A DNA stretch of 40,253 nt from DATAYF01 sp036272735 (GTDB taxonomy: Bacteria; Chloroflexota; Ktedonobacteria; Ktedonobacterales; Ktedonobacteraceae): the NCBI GenBank assembly GCA_036272735.1, contig DATAYF010000606.1, forward strand, positions 1 to 40,253, written 5' to 3'. Below the pieces are notes generated by a model, which was not told the DNA's origin, did not search any database, and worked only from the letters and a program-made list of their open reading frames with translations. Shown here piece after piece: positions 1 through 7,521 of this stretch (the first letter of the stretch is position 1; every line of letters begins with the position of its first letter). Position numbers and translations under genes: made by a program.

Positions 1-194
1 AAAACCACAGAAATGTGGAGGGATCGAGAGATACGGGAACACAACTCTGTTTTCAGAGAAGAAACCAGAGCCAGGACCGGAGGAAAGATATTATTGATGG
101 GGATACTAGCGGAATAACGTCCAGGTCATGAGAAGAAAGCCCTTCATTACTGTTAAGAAACGTTTACAATAGCGAGTATAAACGACGTACTGAC

Positions 195-252
195 TTTTTG
201 CAAGTTTTTGCATCAAGGCGCTCACCTACGGCACCACCATGATTTTTTGCAA
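195..252. repeat. Three TTTTTGCA iteron-like repeats
   Basis: TTTTTGCA occurs at 195-202, 205-212 and 244-251. The first two are exactly 10 bp apart, one helical turn, and the third is 39 bp further on. They lie about 260-320 bp upstream of the ParM-like start. Centromere (parC) sites of type II segregation systems are often sets of short direct repeats upstream of the ATPase gene, so this is a candidate. Three copies in AT-rich DNA could also be chance. Confidence 0.35.
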
Positions 253-335
253 CCAGAAATTTGAATTATAAGAGATTTTTCATAATAAGCAGCATATTTT
301 TCCATCACAAAACATTGAAACTTTATAGGAAGGCC

Positions 336-364
336 TTGACAAATAGTATGTGTAAGGATTAGAT
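336..364 (+). promoter_or_regulatory. Candidate promoter of the ParM-like gene
   Basis: A perfect -35 element TTGACA (336-341) is followed after 17 bp by TTAGAT (359-364), which keeps the first T and the final AT of TATAAT. The expected transcript would have a leader of roughly 140 nt before the ATG at 513. The -10 is weak, so this is a moderate call. Confidence 0.35.
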
Positions 365-512
365 TCTCAAGAGTACGTAATTGAAGAGGCCAATTTGTGC
401 TGTTTCCACACGAAAAAGATACTTAAGAAGGTCCCAATCGTTCTCAGAAGTAGCAACACATAGACAGGTTGTTCGAAAGAACAATAGTTAACAAAGAAAA
501 GGGTATTATCTA

Positions 513-1667
513 ATGAAATGGTATCCCTATGGCCATGATTTCGGGAATGCTGAACTAGGCGGAGTGGCTGTGCTTGGGGATGGTAGAACCGTCTCACTGA
601 GCGTCCCAACTGCATTTGCAAAGGTTGATCCAAATGTTTTACGCAATTTAGGTGTGAATGTAGACCAGGATAATGCACATGTTATGCAGTTTTATGAGGA
701 AGAGGCTGCGTATGCTATCGGGGATTTAGCGTTACAACAAGCTGTTGAGGTCTATACTGGTCGCGGCGATATGCAGCGCTATGCTAGTAAATATAGCTTG
801 CGTGGTTTGTTAACCATTGCGGCTACGCTGATTCCTGAGGCTGAATTCGGTTTGTACGTGGTTGCGGGCCTCCCGGCTGAAACGTATATCAAAAACTCGG
901 CATTACGTAGTGCTATTAAAGCCTCGCTCGATGGAACCTATCTGTTTACGCTCGATGGTGGCAAAATTGTGCGGCGGGTAACGGTCGAGGTTGCAACCGT
1001 GGTGATGGAGGGCGCGGGCGCGCTGATCGCCTATGGTGATAAATCGGCAAGCAAGACCACAGAGAGCGCGGTCATTGATATCGGTGGGCGCACAACTGAC
1101 CTGTATGTCGCACGTGGTCAGGTTCCTGTGACCGAGTATTGCAAAGGCAAGCCGGTTGGTGTAGAGTTGGCAACACAGATGATCATGGATGCATTCGAGA
1201 ATAAATATGATCGTCCCTTATCGTTGCTCGAAGCACGCGAGATTATGCACGCTTATGCCTCGCAGGGTGAGCGCCGTTATCCCGATATTTCTTCCTATGG
1301 AGAAACTATCAGCGTCTATGAACTGGAGCGTTTGGTGAAGGAAGCTATCACGCAAGTAGGTAGTGAAATCGTCTCCTTTGTCGCTTCAGCCTGGAGGCAG
1401 AGTGATCGCGACGCGGTTGCGGCAAGCTTTAAGCCTGTGCTCAACGTTGGAGGTGGTGTATATTATTTTTACAACTATCTCAAGCAACGTATTCCTCATC
1501 TATCGCGACCTGAAGACCCCATTAATGCGAATGCCCTGGGCTATTGTACGCTTGCTGGCCGTCTCTTAATGCGCAAACCGCAGAATAGCAATAGCAGTTC
1601 GAGCATCAGTAATCCGGGTATGGGCACGTCTGAAAATATGGGCCCGATGAACGTGCGCAGAGCATAA
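513..1667 (+). CDS. Actin-like ATPase, ParM/StbA family
   Basis: A 384-residue actin-fold ATPase. The first phosphate loop is the HDFGNAE stretch near residues 8-14, the second is DIGGRTTD at 189-196, and the adenosine-binding loop is NVGGGVYYF at 311-319. This order and spacing are those of ParM/StbA and archaeal-type actin homologues. In the known family the protein polymerises on ATP and pushes plasmid copies apart through a DNA-binding adaptor. The C-terminal 30 residues (Asn/Ser-rich) look disordered. The ATG follows a purine-rich AAGAAAAGGG. The next gene on the same strand encodes a small RHH-like protein 162 bp downstream, which fits an ATPase-adaptor pair. Segregation is inferred; on a chromosome such a filament could also have a cytoskeletal role. 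Rod-shape MreB is less likely, because the length and the PRTDLxVG-type motif do not match. Confidence 0.85.
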   Translation: MKWYPYGHDFGNAELGGVAVLGDGRTVSLSVPTAFAKVDPNVLRNLGVNVDQDNAHVMQFYEEEAAYAIGDLALQQAVEVYTGRGDMQRYASKYSLRGLLTIAATLIPEAEFGLYVVAGLPAETYIKNSALRSAIKASLDGTYLFTLDGGKIVRRVTVEVATVVMEGAGALIAYGDKSASKTTESAVIDIGGRTTDLYVARGQVPVTEYCKGKPVGVELATQMIMDAFENKYDRPLSLLEAREIMHAYASQGERRYPDISSYGETISVYELERLVKEAITQVGSEIVSFVASAWRQSDRDAVAASFKPVLNVGGGVYYFYNYLKQRIPHLSRPEDPINANALGYCTLAGRLLMRKPQNSNSSSSISNPGMGTSENMGPMNVRRA

Positions 1668-1716
1668 TTGACATTTCCTTGCATTCACGGAAAAAAGAGG
1701 CCACATCGCCCTGCAT

Positions 1717-1787
1717 GTAGAAAGATACTAATTAAAGGCATCTTTCTACCTACGGGAGCAGTGCCTAGGAATATACATAAGTAGAAA
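1717..1787. promoter_or_regulatory. GTAGAAA repeats and 10-bp dyad between the ParM-like and RHH-like genes
   Basis: GTAGAAAGAT at 1717-1726 pairs perfectly with ATCTTTCTAC at 1740-1749 across a 13-nt AT-rich spacer. A third GTAGAAA copy, in direct orientation, is at 1781-1787. No T-run follows the dyad, so an intrinsic terminator is not favoured. Three copies of a heptamer just ahead of a putative DNA-binding protein fit an operator or adaptor-binding site. An mRNA hairpin that adjusts the ATPase:adaptor ratio is an alternative. Confidence 0.4.
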
Positions 1788-1829
1788 TTACAATATAAAG
1801 CGAGAAAGAGGTACAGGAGAGAAGGATCT

Positions 1830-2285
1830 ATGTCACAAAACGCAGCAGATAAATATTTGTATTTTTCGGTTGGTTTTCTGAAAAACTCTTCCGCTCTAGA
1901 AGCATTGCGTGATGATGCCTTAAAACATCATATGGTTGACCAGCCCGGTCAACTGATCGCTCTCCGCTTAACAGAATATTATGAGATGATGACCCAGGGT
2001 ATTGTGCAGCCTGTAGTACGCGTTCCGGCCGTTACGCGCCCTGCAAATGAGAGCCAGCAGGAAAACGAACCACCAGCCACCCCAGAACGAATACCACGTT
2101 CGCCTGCTCCTCACGTATTCCAGCAACCATTCTCCTCAACGCAGTACGCGGAAGGCAACGAGTTGAATCGCCAACTTAGCAGCAAAATGCGGGCAGTGCA
2201 GCCGAATAGGGAGAATATCGTTCCAGCTTCTCGTGATGCTGACCAAAATGCTGATGAGGCTGCCGATTACTGGTCAACGCTCTAA
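1830..2285 (+). CDS. Small protein with RHH-like N-terminus, candidate ParR-like adaptor
   Basis: A 151-residue protein with no certain family. Residues 8-55 have the shape of a ribbon-helix-helix domain: a short beta-strand (KYLYFSVGF), a helix (SALEALRDDALKHH) and a second helix (PGQLIALRLTEYYEMM). This resembles ParR-type and Arc/MetJ-type proteins, whose strand contacts DNA. Residues 60-151 are Pro/Gln/Asn-rich and probably disordered; in ParR proteins the C-terminal tail contacts the ParM filament. The start has a good GGAGAGAAGG site. It lies directly downstream of the actin-like gene and ends 5 bp before a perfect palindrome. The adaptor role is inferred from position and fold pattern only. 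Confidence 0.6.
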   Translation: MSQNAADKYLYFSVGFLKNSSALEALRDDALKHHMVDQPGQLIALRLTEYYEMMTQGIVQPVVRVPAVTRPANESQQENEPPATPERIPRSPAPHVFQQPFSSTQYAEGNELNRQLSSKMRAVQPNRENIVPASRDADQNADEAADYWSTL

Positions 2286-2290
2286 AATAG

Positions 2291-2354
2291 AGCTAATTCA
2301 TAAAGAAAGGTTAATGGTTTCCGGAAACCATTAACCTTTCTTTATGAATTAGCT
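2291..2354. terminator. 64-bp perfect palindrome, putative bidirectional terminator
   Basis: Two 32-nt arms (2291-2322 and 2323-2354) are exact reverse complements with no loop bases; the centre is CC|GG. It starts 5 bp after the RHH-like gene's stop and lies 30 bp from the end of the convergent amidohydrolase gene. No U-tract follows on the plus strand. Position favours a shared terminator; the perfect symmetry is unusual. Confidence 0.75.
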
Positions 2355-2383
2355 TCAGGCGAGCAAAATCAGACATTTCACCA

Positions 2384-3334
2384 TCATAGCTTGAGCACGC
2401 GCTCGACGTTGCGATAGCAGATTTTTTCTTTGTCCACGTCGCTAATCGGTGCAGTTTCAATAAAATGCGTCACATCCCTGGTGCTTTGATAAGGGTAATC
2501 TACTGAGAAGAGGATATGCTCGGCCCCAAGCGTAAGTAGCGCGCAGAGCAACGACGCTGCCGATACATTGCCGCTCGTCGTGACCAGCATATTCTCTTTG
2601 ATGTACTGCGACGGAGCTTTTTTCAGCTTACTATTGGGCTTGAAAGCGTCCCAACGCTCATCCAGGCGCGCCAGTACATAGGGTAACATCTCACCCATAT
2701 GCCCAAGGATGAGCGTGGTCGCGGGAAACTCATTGAATACGCCGCCAAAAACCAGGCGTAGCGCGTGCGTCGCCGTTTCCATACCCCAGTTCCAGGTGGC
2801 TCCCAGCAATTCGGGATAGCCATCATAGGCCTTCAACTGCTCGCGAGGCGAATCGTTCGGGTGCAGATAGATGGGCACCCCAAGCCCCTGCGCTCGCTCG
2901 AACACGCCCCAAAACTTCTGCTGATCGAGATATTCACCGTTGGTGTGCCCATTGACCAGCGCTCCCTTCAAACCAAGTTGCGTCACCGCGCGCTCCAGTT
3001 CATCGGCAGCAGCTTTGGGGTCTTGCAGCGGCAGAGCAGCAAAACCGGAAAAACGCGTTGGATGTTTGCGAATAAGCTCGGCCAGGCTATCGTTGACCTG
3101 CCTGGCCTTGTTGATCGCCGTAGCAGTATCTGTTTCTCCCTGGATACCAGGAGCATTGAGCGAAAGCACCTGCATATCGATGCCATACAGATCCATTTCG
3201 GGCAAGCGAAACGCTTCTATATCCTGCAACCTGGCCCGAATATCGTTTGCGTAGTTGGCAGGAAATTGTTTGGCTAATCTGTATCCCAATGCCTCAGGAG
3301 CAGAAAAATGCTCTTCCAATGTGATCTTTTTCAT
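2384..3334 (-). CDS. Amidohydrolase-family decarboxylase (ACMSD / gamma-resorcylate decarboxylase type)
   Basis: A 316-residue TIM-barrel metalloenzyme of the amidohydrolase-2 superfamily. Visible hallmarks are the N-terminal metal motif EEHF (7-10), QVLSLNAPGIQ (55-65), YLHP with His158, GHMGE with His212, and SVDYP with Asp279, in the order seen in 2,6- and 2,3-dihydroxybenzoate decarboxylases and 5-carboxyvanillate decarboxylase. The expected reaction is non-oxidative decarboxylation of a hydroxybenzoate in the cytosol; the substrate is not decided by sequence alone. A strong AAGGAGG precedes the ATG. The ArsR-type gene on the same strand lies 89 bp upstream and may control it. A plain hydrolase of the same fold is the alternative. 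Confidence 0.8.
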   Translation of the reverse strand: MKKITLEEHFSAPEALGYRLAKQFPANYANDIRARLQDIEAFRLPEMDLYGIDMQVLSLNAPGIQGETDTATAINKARQVNDSLAELIRKHPTRFSGFAALPLQDPKAAADELERAVTQLGLKGALVNGHTNGEYLDQQKFWGVFERAQGLGVPIYLHPNDSPREQLKAYDGYPELLGATWNWGMETATHALRLVFGGVFNEFPATTLILGHMGEMLPYVLARLDERWDAFKPNSKLKKAPSQYIKENMLVTTSGNVSAASLLCALLTLGAEHILFSVDYPYQSTRDVTHFIETAPISDVDKEKICYRNVERVLKL

Positions 3335-3423
3335 GTTGTATCCTCCTTCTCTTCTATAAAAAGTATACGAACCGGAAGATTGTAACCGTTTCTCAGCAAC
3401 AGGATGCAGGATGGTTAGTGATC

Positions 3424-4380
3424 CTACTTCTTGCCGTTCGTGTAGTGCTCGAAATTGACCTTCATGACGATAGGTTGGGGATAATTGCCAAAGCGTTCAC
3501 CGAAAAGGTTCATGCCACCCATATTGATGGCGTCGGGCTTCACGCCTAATCGCACCTCGATAAATGGATGTTCGCCTATCTGCAAATCATCAATCTGGAC
3601 GGCACTGATGCTTCTGCCGTCAATATAGCTGCCTTTTTTTTGTACCGACCAGATTTTGAGCATGCCGTATTGGCTATCTTTTATCTCCCACCATTCCGGG
3701 GTCAGTAGTCCCCGCTCACCGCCAAAATCCGCCGGACTCGTCCACGAACCAACCTCGATGCCATTGATCCACAAGGTGATATCAGAGGGCCAACTGAGGT
3801 GGTGGAGAGGCGCTTCCGAGCAAAGTTCGGCACTCAAATCCAGGCGCAGCGCGCGGGTGCCCATCGGTAAATGATTGGGAAAACGATAGGTCACGTAGCC
3901 GGAGCCGAACCATAACAACTGCGCTGTGACGTGCGCAGGTTCGTAAAAACTGGCCGGATTATCAAGCAAACCAATCAAACTATCTTCATTCGTCAGGCCG
4001 CACGTGGGGTGCACATCAAAATCGTAGTACTGGCCGATGGGCATGGGAATACTAAATGAATTGCGTCCACTGGTTTCCCCACGTTCCAGGCGAATATGTA
4101 CATCATCATACGTCCTGGCACACAACTTCTGGAGTCCGTGCGTTGCGGGAATAACCTTTGTGCGGATGAGGTCCGCCTTCTCCAAAATCTGGATATGTGT
4201 CGTTGCTGACGATGGTGCAATCTGCAAAGCTTCTGCTATCTCATTTACGTTGACCGTGCGGTCTCCCACATACGTCAAAATGGCTAATCGCGTTTCAGAA
4301 CTTAACGCTTTGAGCAACAGAAGCGAAGTTCTGCTATCATCAGCCAGATTTAAAAATAGCACTTTTCCCTTTATATTCAT
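3424..4380 (-). CDS. ArsR-type winged-helix regulator with large C-terminal beta domain
   Basis: About 318 residues. An N-terminal winged helix (roughly residues 18-75) has the ArsR pattern: LLLLKALSSETRLAILTYV, then VNEIAEALQIAPSSATTHIQILEKADLI as recognition helix. The remaining 220 residues are rich in predicted beta-strand and aromatic residues, including LRLDLSAELCSEAPLHHLSWPSDITLWINGIEVG, split here as LRLDLSAEL and DITLWINGIEVG. They look like a jelly-roll or carbohydrate-binding-like sensor and are not the usual short ArsR C-terminus. No ArsR metal-binding Cys pair is seen. The first possible start is GTG at 4389; the ATG at 4380 is preferred because AGGTG lies just ahead of it. It is transcribed toward the decarboxylase gene and divergently from the FUSC exporter, so either or both could be targets. 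Confidence 0.75.
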   Translation of the reverse strand: MNIKGKVLFLNLADDSRTSLLLLKALSSETRLAILTYVGDRTVNVNEIAEALQIAPSSATTHIQILEKADLIRTKVIPATHGLQKLCARTYDDVHIRLERGETSGRNSFSIPMPIGQYYDFDVHPTCGLTNEDSLIGLLDNPASFYEPAHVTAQLLWFGSGYVTYRFPNHLPMGTRALRLDLSAELCSEAPLHHLSWPSDITLWINGIEVGSWTSPADFGGERGLLTPEWWEIKDSQYGMLKIWSVQKKGSYIDGRSISAVQIDDLQIGEHPFIEVRLGVKPDAINMGGMNLFGERFGNYPQPIVMKVNFEHYTNGKK

Positions 4381-4474
4381 GCACAGCACCTAATCCCACA
4401 AAAATGTTGAGCGCAAGGCAAAGGGGATATAGCCTCTCTTGATTTTATTTCGGACCATGCCGAATTGATGTGAG

Positions 4475-4480
4475 TATAAT
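4475..4480 (+). promoter_or_regulatory. TATAAT element that decides the exporter gene's start
   Basis: A perfect -10 hexamer TATAAT ends 2 bp before an in-frame ATG at 4483. Transcription from it would begin near 4487, beyond that ATG, so translation should start further down, at 4597. The -35 region (about 4452-4457) is poor. Confidence 0.45.
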
Positions 4481-4596
4481 CTATGACGGCTAAAGAAGGC
4501 AATAATAAAGCTTTCTTGCTGTTGCCTTGCCGCATAGTTGTGCGTGTACATCATAGATTTGCTACGAGACCCAAAAAGGAGGCTATCTTTGCAAAG

Positions 4597-6867
4597 ATGG
4601 ATATAAGCAACGGGCTACAACGAAGCGCACGCCGAAGTGGTGAAGCAATACGAGAGTTCGGACGCAACGTCTTTGTGGTCAGTAAAGGTGACGCATCCTT
4701 TGGCGTGCGCATGGTAATCATCGCGCTATTCCCTTTGTTAGTGGCACAGCTTATTCACCAGCCAGCGTTAGGTGTAATGGCGTACCTTGGCGGACTGAAT
4801 ACAGGATCAGCGGATATCGGGGGCACGTATCAACGACGCGCACTCACGATGTCGTTGTCTGCTGCTGGCATTGTGCTGGTGGGCTTTCTTGCAACCATCG
4901 TCGGTACCGACCCCGTACCCGCAATACTGACAATGTTGCTTATCGCCTTTCTCGGCAGTATGCTCAACGTCTTCGGCAGCGTCGGCACCAAGATCGGCTT
5001 TGTGACCGTCGCCTGCTTCATTATTATTCTCGGCATTCCTGGCGATATAAGCGTTGTGTTACCACGCTGCATAGCAATTTTTCTTGGTGCGGCCTGGGCA
5101 CTACTGGTGACGCTCTGGGCGTGGCCACTACGACCAGACCAGCCTGTGCGCGACGCCGTAGCCGAGTACTATCGCGCCCTACATACCTTCTTTCATACCA
5201 TGGGGAGCGAGGTAAATAGCGATGAGAGAAACGAACTGCGTTGGGAGGAGCATATCTTACAGGCGCGCACACACGTGCAAGATGTACGCAATGCTGCGCA
5301 CGCGACAGTCATTTCCGCACGCAGTGCCCAGCCAGGTTCCAGCGCGCTTTTTCCACTCTTTTTTGGATTATTATTCAAGGCTGATAGCTTATTTACCTCT
5401 ATCATTGCTCTCATTGAAAGCGTGGAAACAGCACCTGAATATGTACGTCTACACCAAATACGCCAACTATTAAACACGAGTGTTGAGCAGTTAGCCGACC
5501 AGCTTGTCTTCATTGCCAATGCGATTACCCGCGACCAAAACCAGATCGATACCACGCACCTGAATCAAGTGATGGATGAAATTACCGCGCAGACGAATGG
5601 TATACAAACGATGCAGATTGACAAAGAGATTGATTACGTTGCCTTCTCACATACACGCCATATTTTGCGTCTGCTCAACTCGCTTTACAGCACAATACAA
5701 TCAGTTGTAGATATGATAAAAGAGCCAGATAGCAAAAGGCCGAGCATAGAGTACGAAGAAGCGAGCTTCCAGCCTGTACAGAGGAATTGGCGTGATGCGG
5801 TAGAGTTGATGAAGGATAATTTCACGACTCATTCATTGATCTTTCGCCACGCCTTGCGTTTGAGTATTACGACGACAGTGGGCGTTGCTATCTATACCAT
5901 TTTACACATTCCACATGGATACTGGTTGCCATTTACCGCCTTGATCGTACTGAAACCGGATTTTCAAAGTACGCGTCAACGTGGTATCCAGCGTGTAAGT
6001 GGTACGATTGTGGGTGGTATCGCTGCCGCCGCCCTGGCCACGTTCGTTTATAATGCGCTTGTCCTTTACCTGATTCTGGCCGTGCTTTGTTACCTGGCCT
6101 ACTCGCATATGTGGCGCAATTATGGCATCTTCGTACTGTTCCTTACCCCCCTGGTCATCCTGGTGATTGGCTTGATCCAACCTGGTAATTGGGTGGTGGC
6201 GCTCGTGCGTATGGGAAATACAATTGCCGGTGGAGCATTAGCCTTTATTGCCATCTATCTTTTCCTGCCGCAGTGGGAAAACGTGCGCCTGACGACGCAG
6301 CTTGTGGCGACGCTCGCGAAAAATCGTGTCTTTTTTCATAATGTGATGGCGGTCTATCTCGGCGAGACCTATCACGCTGAAACCATCAGGATCGCCAGCC
6401 AGGAGGCGCACGTTGAATGTATCAATGCCGCTGTCTCGTTGCAACGTTTGTTGAGTGAACCAAAAGCGAAGCGCGGCAATGTCGAAAAGTTTTACGCTCT
6501 GGTTATGTACAACCAGCACATCTGCGACAATATCACCGTACTATCAACACAAATGCCCTTATTACATGAGAAGTACATTCCGCCTGGCCTCCAACGATAT
6601 GTCAAGCAAATGGAGGAGGCAATGAAGCGTATTGAAGATGCACTGCATACAGGGAAAAAACCAGGACGCCTCCCATTATTACGCGAGAGCTTACATGAGA
6701 TGAGCGCGGCTCTAAGCACACGCATCAATCTCCGAGTGGCTGAACTGGCCGCTCACGAAATGGACACAGCCAATCGTAAGATCCTGAGGGTATACACGCC
6801 GGTTGGTAGGCAACTTGACAGGCTGGTACAGGATATGGAGGGGATGTACCAGGCCATGGGTGAATGA
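4597..6867 (+). CDS. FUSC-family aromatic-acid/fusaric-acid-resistance-like membrane exporter
   Basis: A 756-residue inner-membrane protein with the two-part FUSC layout. There are two clusters of transmembrane helices (about residues 35-175 and 415-560), each followed by a long helical cytoplasmic region. The second cluster carries the FUSC_2 signature HGYWLPFTALIVLKPDF, then STRQRGIQRVSGTIVGG. YccS/YhfK and AaeB-type relatives export aromatic acids or other amphiphiles. The reading frame is open back to an ATG at 4483. However, a perfect -10 box lies just before that codon and AGGAGG occurs at 4577-4582, 14 nt before the ATG at 4597, so the shorter start is preferred. The 38 extra residues of the long form are not typical of the family. 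It is divergent from the ArsR-type regulator. With a hydroxybenzoate decarboxylase nearby, an aromatic substrate is plausible but unproven. Confidence 0.85.
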   Translation: MDISNGLQRSARRSGEAIREFGRNVFVVSKGDASFGVRMVIIALFPLLVAQLIHQPALGVMAYLGGLNTGSADIGGTYQRRALTMSLSAAGIVLVGFLATIVGTDPVPAILTMLLIAFLGSMLNVFGSVGTKIGFVTVACFIIILGIPGDISVVLPRCIAIFLGAAWALLVTLWAWPLRPDQPVRDAVAEYYRALHTFFHTMGSEVNSDERNELRWEEHILQARTHVQDVRNAAHATVISARSAQPGSSALFPLFFGLLFKADSLFTSIIALIESVETAPEYVRLHQIRQLLNTSVEQLADQLVFIANAITRDQNQIDTTHLNQVMDEITAQTNGIQTMQIDKEIDYVAFSHTRHILRLLNSLYSTIQSVVDMIKEPDSKRPSIEYEEASFQPVQRNWRDAVELMKDNFTTHSLIFRHALRLSITTTVGVAIYTILHIPHGYWLPFTALIVLKPDFQSTRQRGIQRVSGTIVGGIAAAALATFVYNALVLYLILAVLCYLAYSHMWRNYGIFVLFLTPLVILVIGLIQPGNWVVALVRMGNTIAGGALAFIAIYLFLPQWENVRLTTQLVATLAKNRVFFHNVMAVYLGETYHAETIRIASQEAHVECINAAVSLQRLLSEPKAKRGNVEKFYALVMYNQHICDNITVLSTQMPLLHEKYIPPGLQRYVKQMEEAMKRIEDALHTGKKPGRLPLLRESLHEMSAALSTRINLRVAELAAHEMDTANRKILRVYTPVGRQLDRLVQDMEGMYQAMGE

Positions 6868-6922
6868 GACCAGGTACGCTCATTTGAGAACGCTCCGCAC
6901 TGGTAGCAAAGGGATTATGGAT

Positions 6923-6939
6923 GTACAATATATTTGTAC
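6923..6939. promoter_or_regulatory. GTACAA-N5-TTGTAC dyad upstream of the cupin gene
   Basis: A 6-bp inverted repeat with spacer TATAT lies 45 bp before the cupin ATG. A -10-like TACAAT (6924-6929) is embedded in it, so a bound protein would block transcription. The half-site GTACA/TGTAC recurs in the operator-like dyad at 23546-23563. Confidence 0.4.
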
Positions 6940-6983
6940 GATTACGCATTATCGAGCATAGATAAAGGAGCTATTGTCAACTT

Positions 6984-7424
6984 ATGGACGCGCAAATTTT
7001 TCAGCAGGGTGGTGGAGCACTGCACGCGGAGGTGCAACAAGAAGTACCCGGAAGCATGATTTTGTTTGATCTGCGCGAGTTGACGCATTTTCGGGATGAC
7101 CAACCATATATTCAAGTATTGTCGGATACCGGAGCGGCTCGTGTCGTGCTCTTCGCCTTCAAAGCGGGGCAACAACTCAAATCATATAAAACAGGGAGCC
7201 AACTACTTGTGCAGGCTTTGCGTGGCAGCGTCACGCTGAGTACGGCAGGCAACAGCGTCAAACTACGTGCAGGCATGGTGCTGCAGGTAGAGGAAAACGT
7301 CCCGTTCGACGTAACTGCGCCCAATTCCGCCGTGGTGTTATTGACGATGACCCCGAGCCCTACGCAACAGAGTGAAGAGGGCGAGATTACACGCAGCCTC
7401 GTGCCGCTCGTGGCGCGCGTGTAG
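6984..7424 (+). CDS. Small single-domain cupin, metal ligands apparently lost
   Basis: A 146-residue cytosolic protein with one cupin barrel at about residues 50-122. The first cupin motif appears as AGQQLKSYKTGSQLLVQALRGSV and the second as LRAGMVLQVEENVPFDVTAPNSAVVLL; only parts are needed to see the fold. Usual members have His residues at GxxLxxHxx and near the PHxxxA turn, but here these positions are Tyr and Phe. A metal-dependent enzyme is therefore unlikely, and a binding or sensor role is more probable. Related short cupins often accompany stress or redox genes. AAGGAG lies at 6965-6970. The gene is convergent with the BNR-repeat gene. Confidence 0.75.
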   Translation: MDAQIFQQGGGALHAEVQQEVPGSMILFDLRELTHFRDDQPYIQVLSDTGAARVVLFAFKAGQQLKSYKTGSQLLVQALRGSVTLSTAGNSVKLRAGMVLQVEENVPFDVTAPNSAVVLLTMTPSPTQQSEEGEITRSLVPLVARV

Positions 7425-7521
7425 TCCAGTACTACTCCCGACCATCGCTCTGCTTTCCCCATCCCGCGTGCGTGGTGAAAGTGGGAGATGTCCTTTTAAT
7501 CCCGCGTTGAGTAGATCCTCA

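Larger units (their letters stand above)
1..512. other. Non-coding region upstream of the actin-like gene
   Basis: No convincing gene is present. A small GAAA-capped hairpin (CCACA-GAAA-TGTGG) sits at 5-18 and may be the tail of something outside the window. The central part is AT-rich and carries three TTTTTGCA copies, and a TTGACA promoter element lies near 336; both are listed separately. The opposite-strand reading frame over 367-678 overlaps the actin-like gene and has no recognisable family features. Confidence 0.6.

Noticed and set aside
2765..3277. 170-codon plus-strand frame inside the decarboxylase gene
   Set aside because: It is antisense to a well-conserved enzyme and has no ribosome site or family features.
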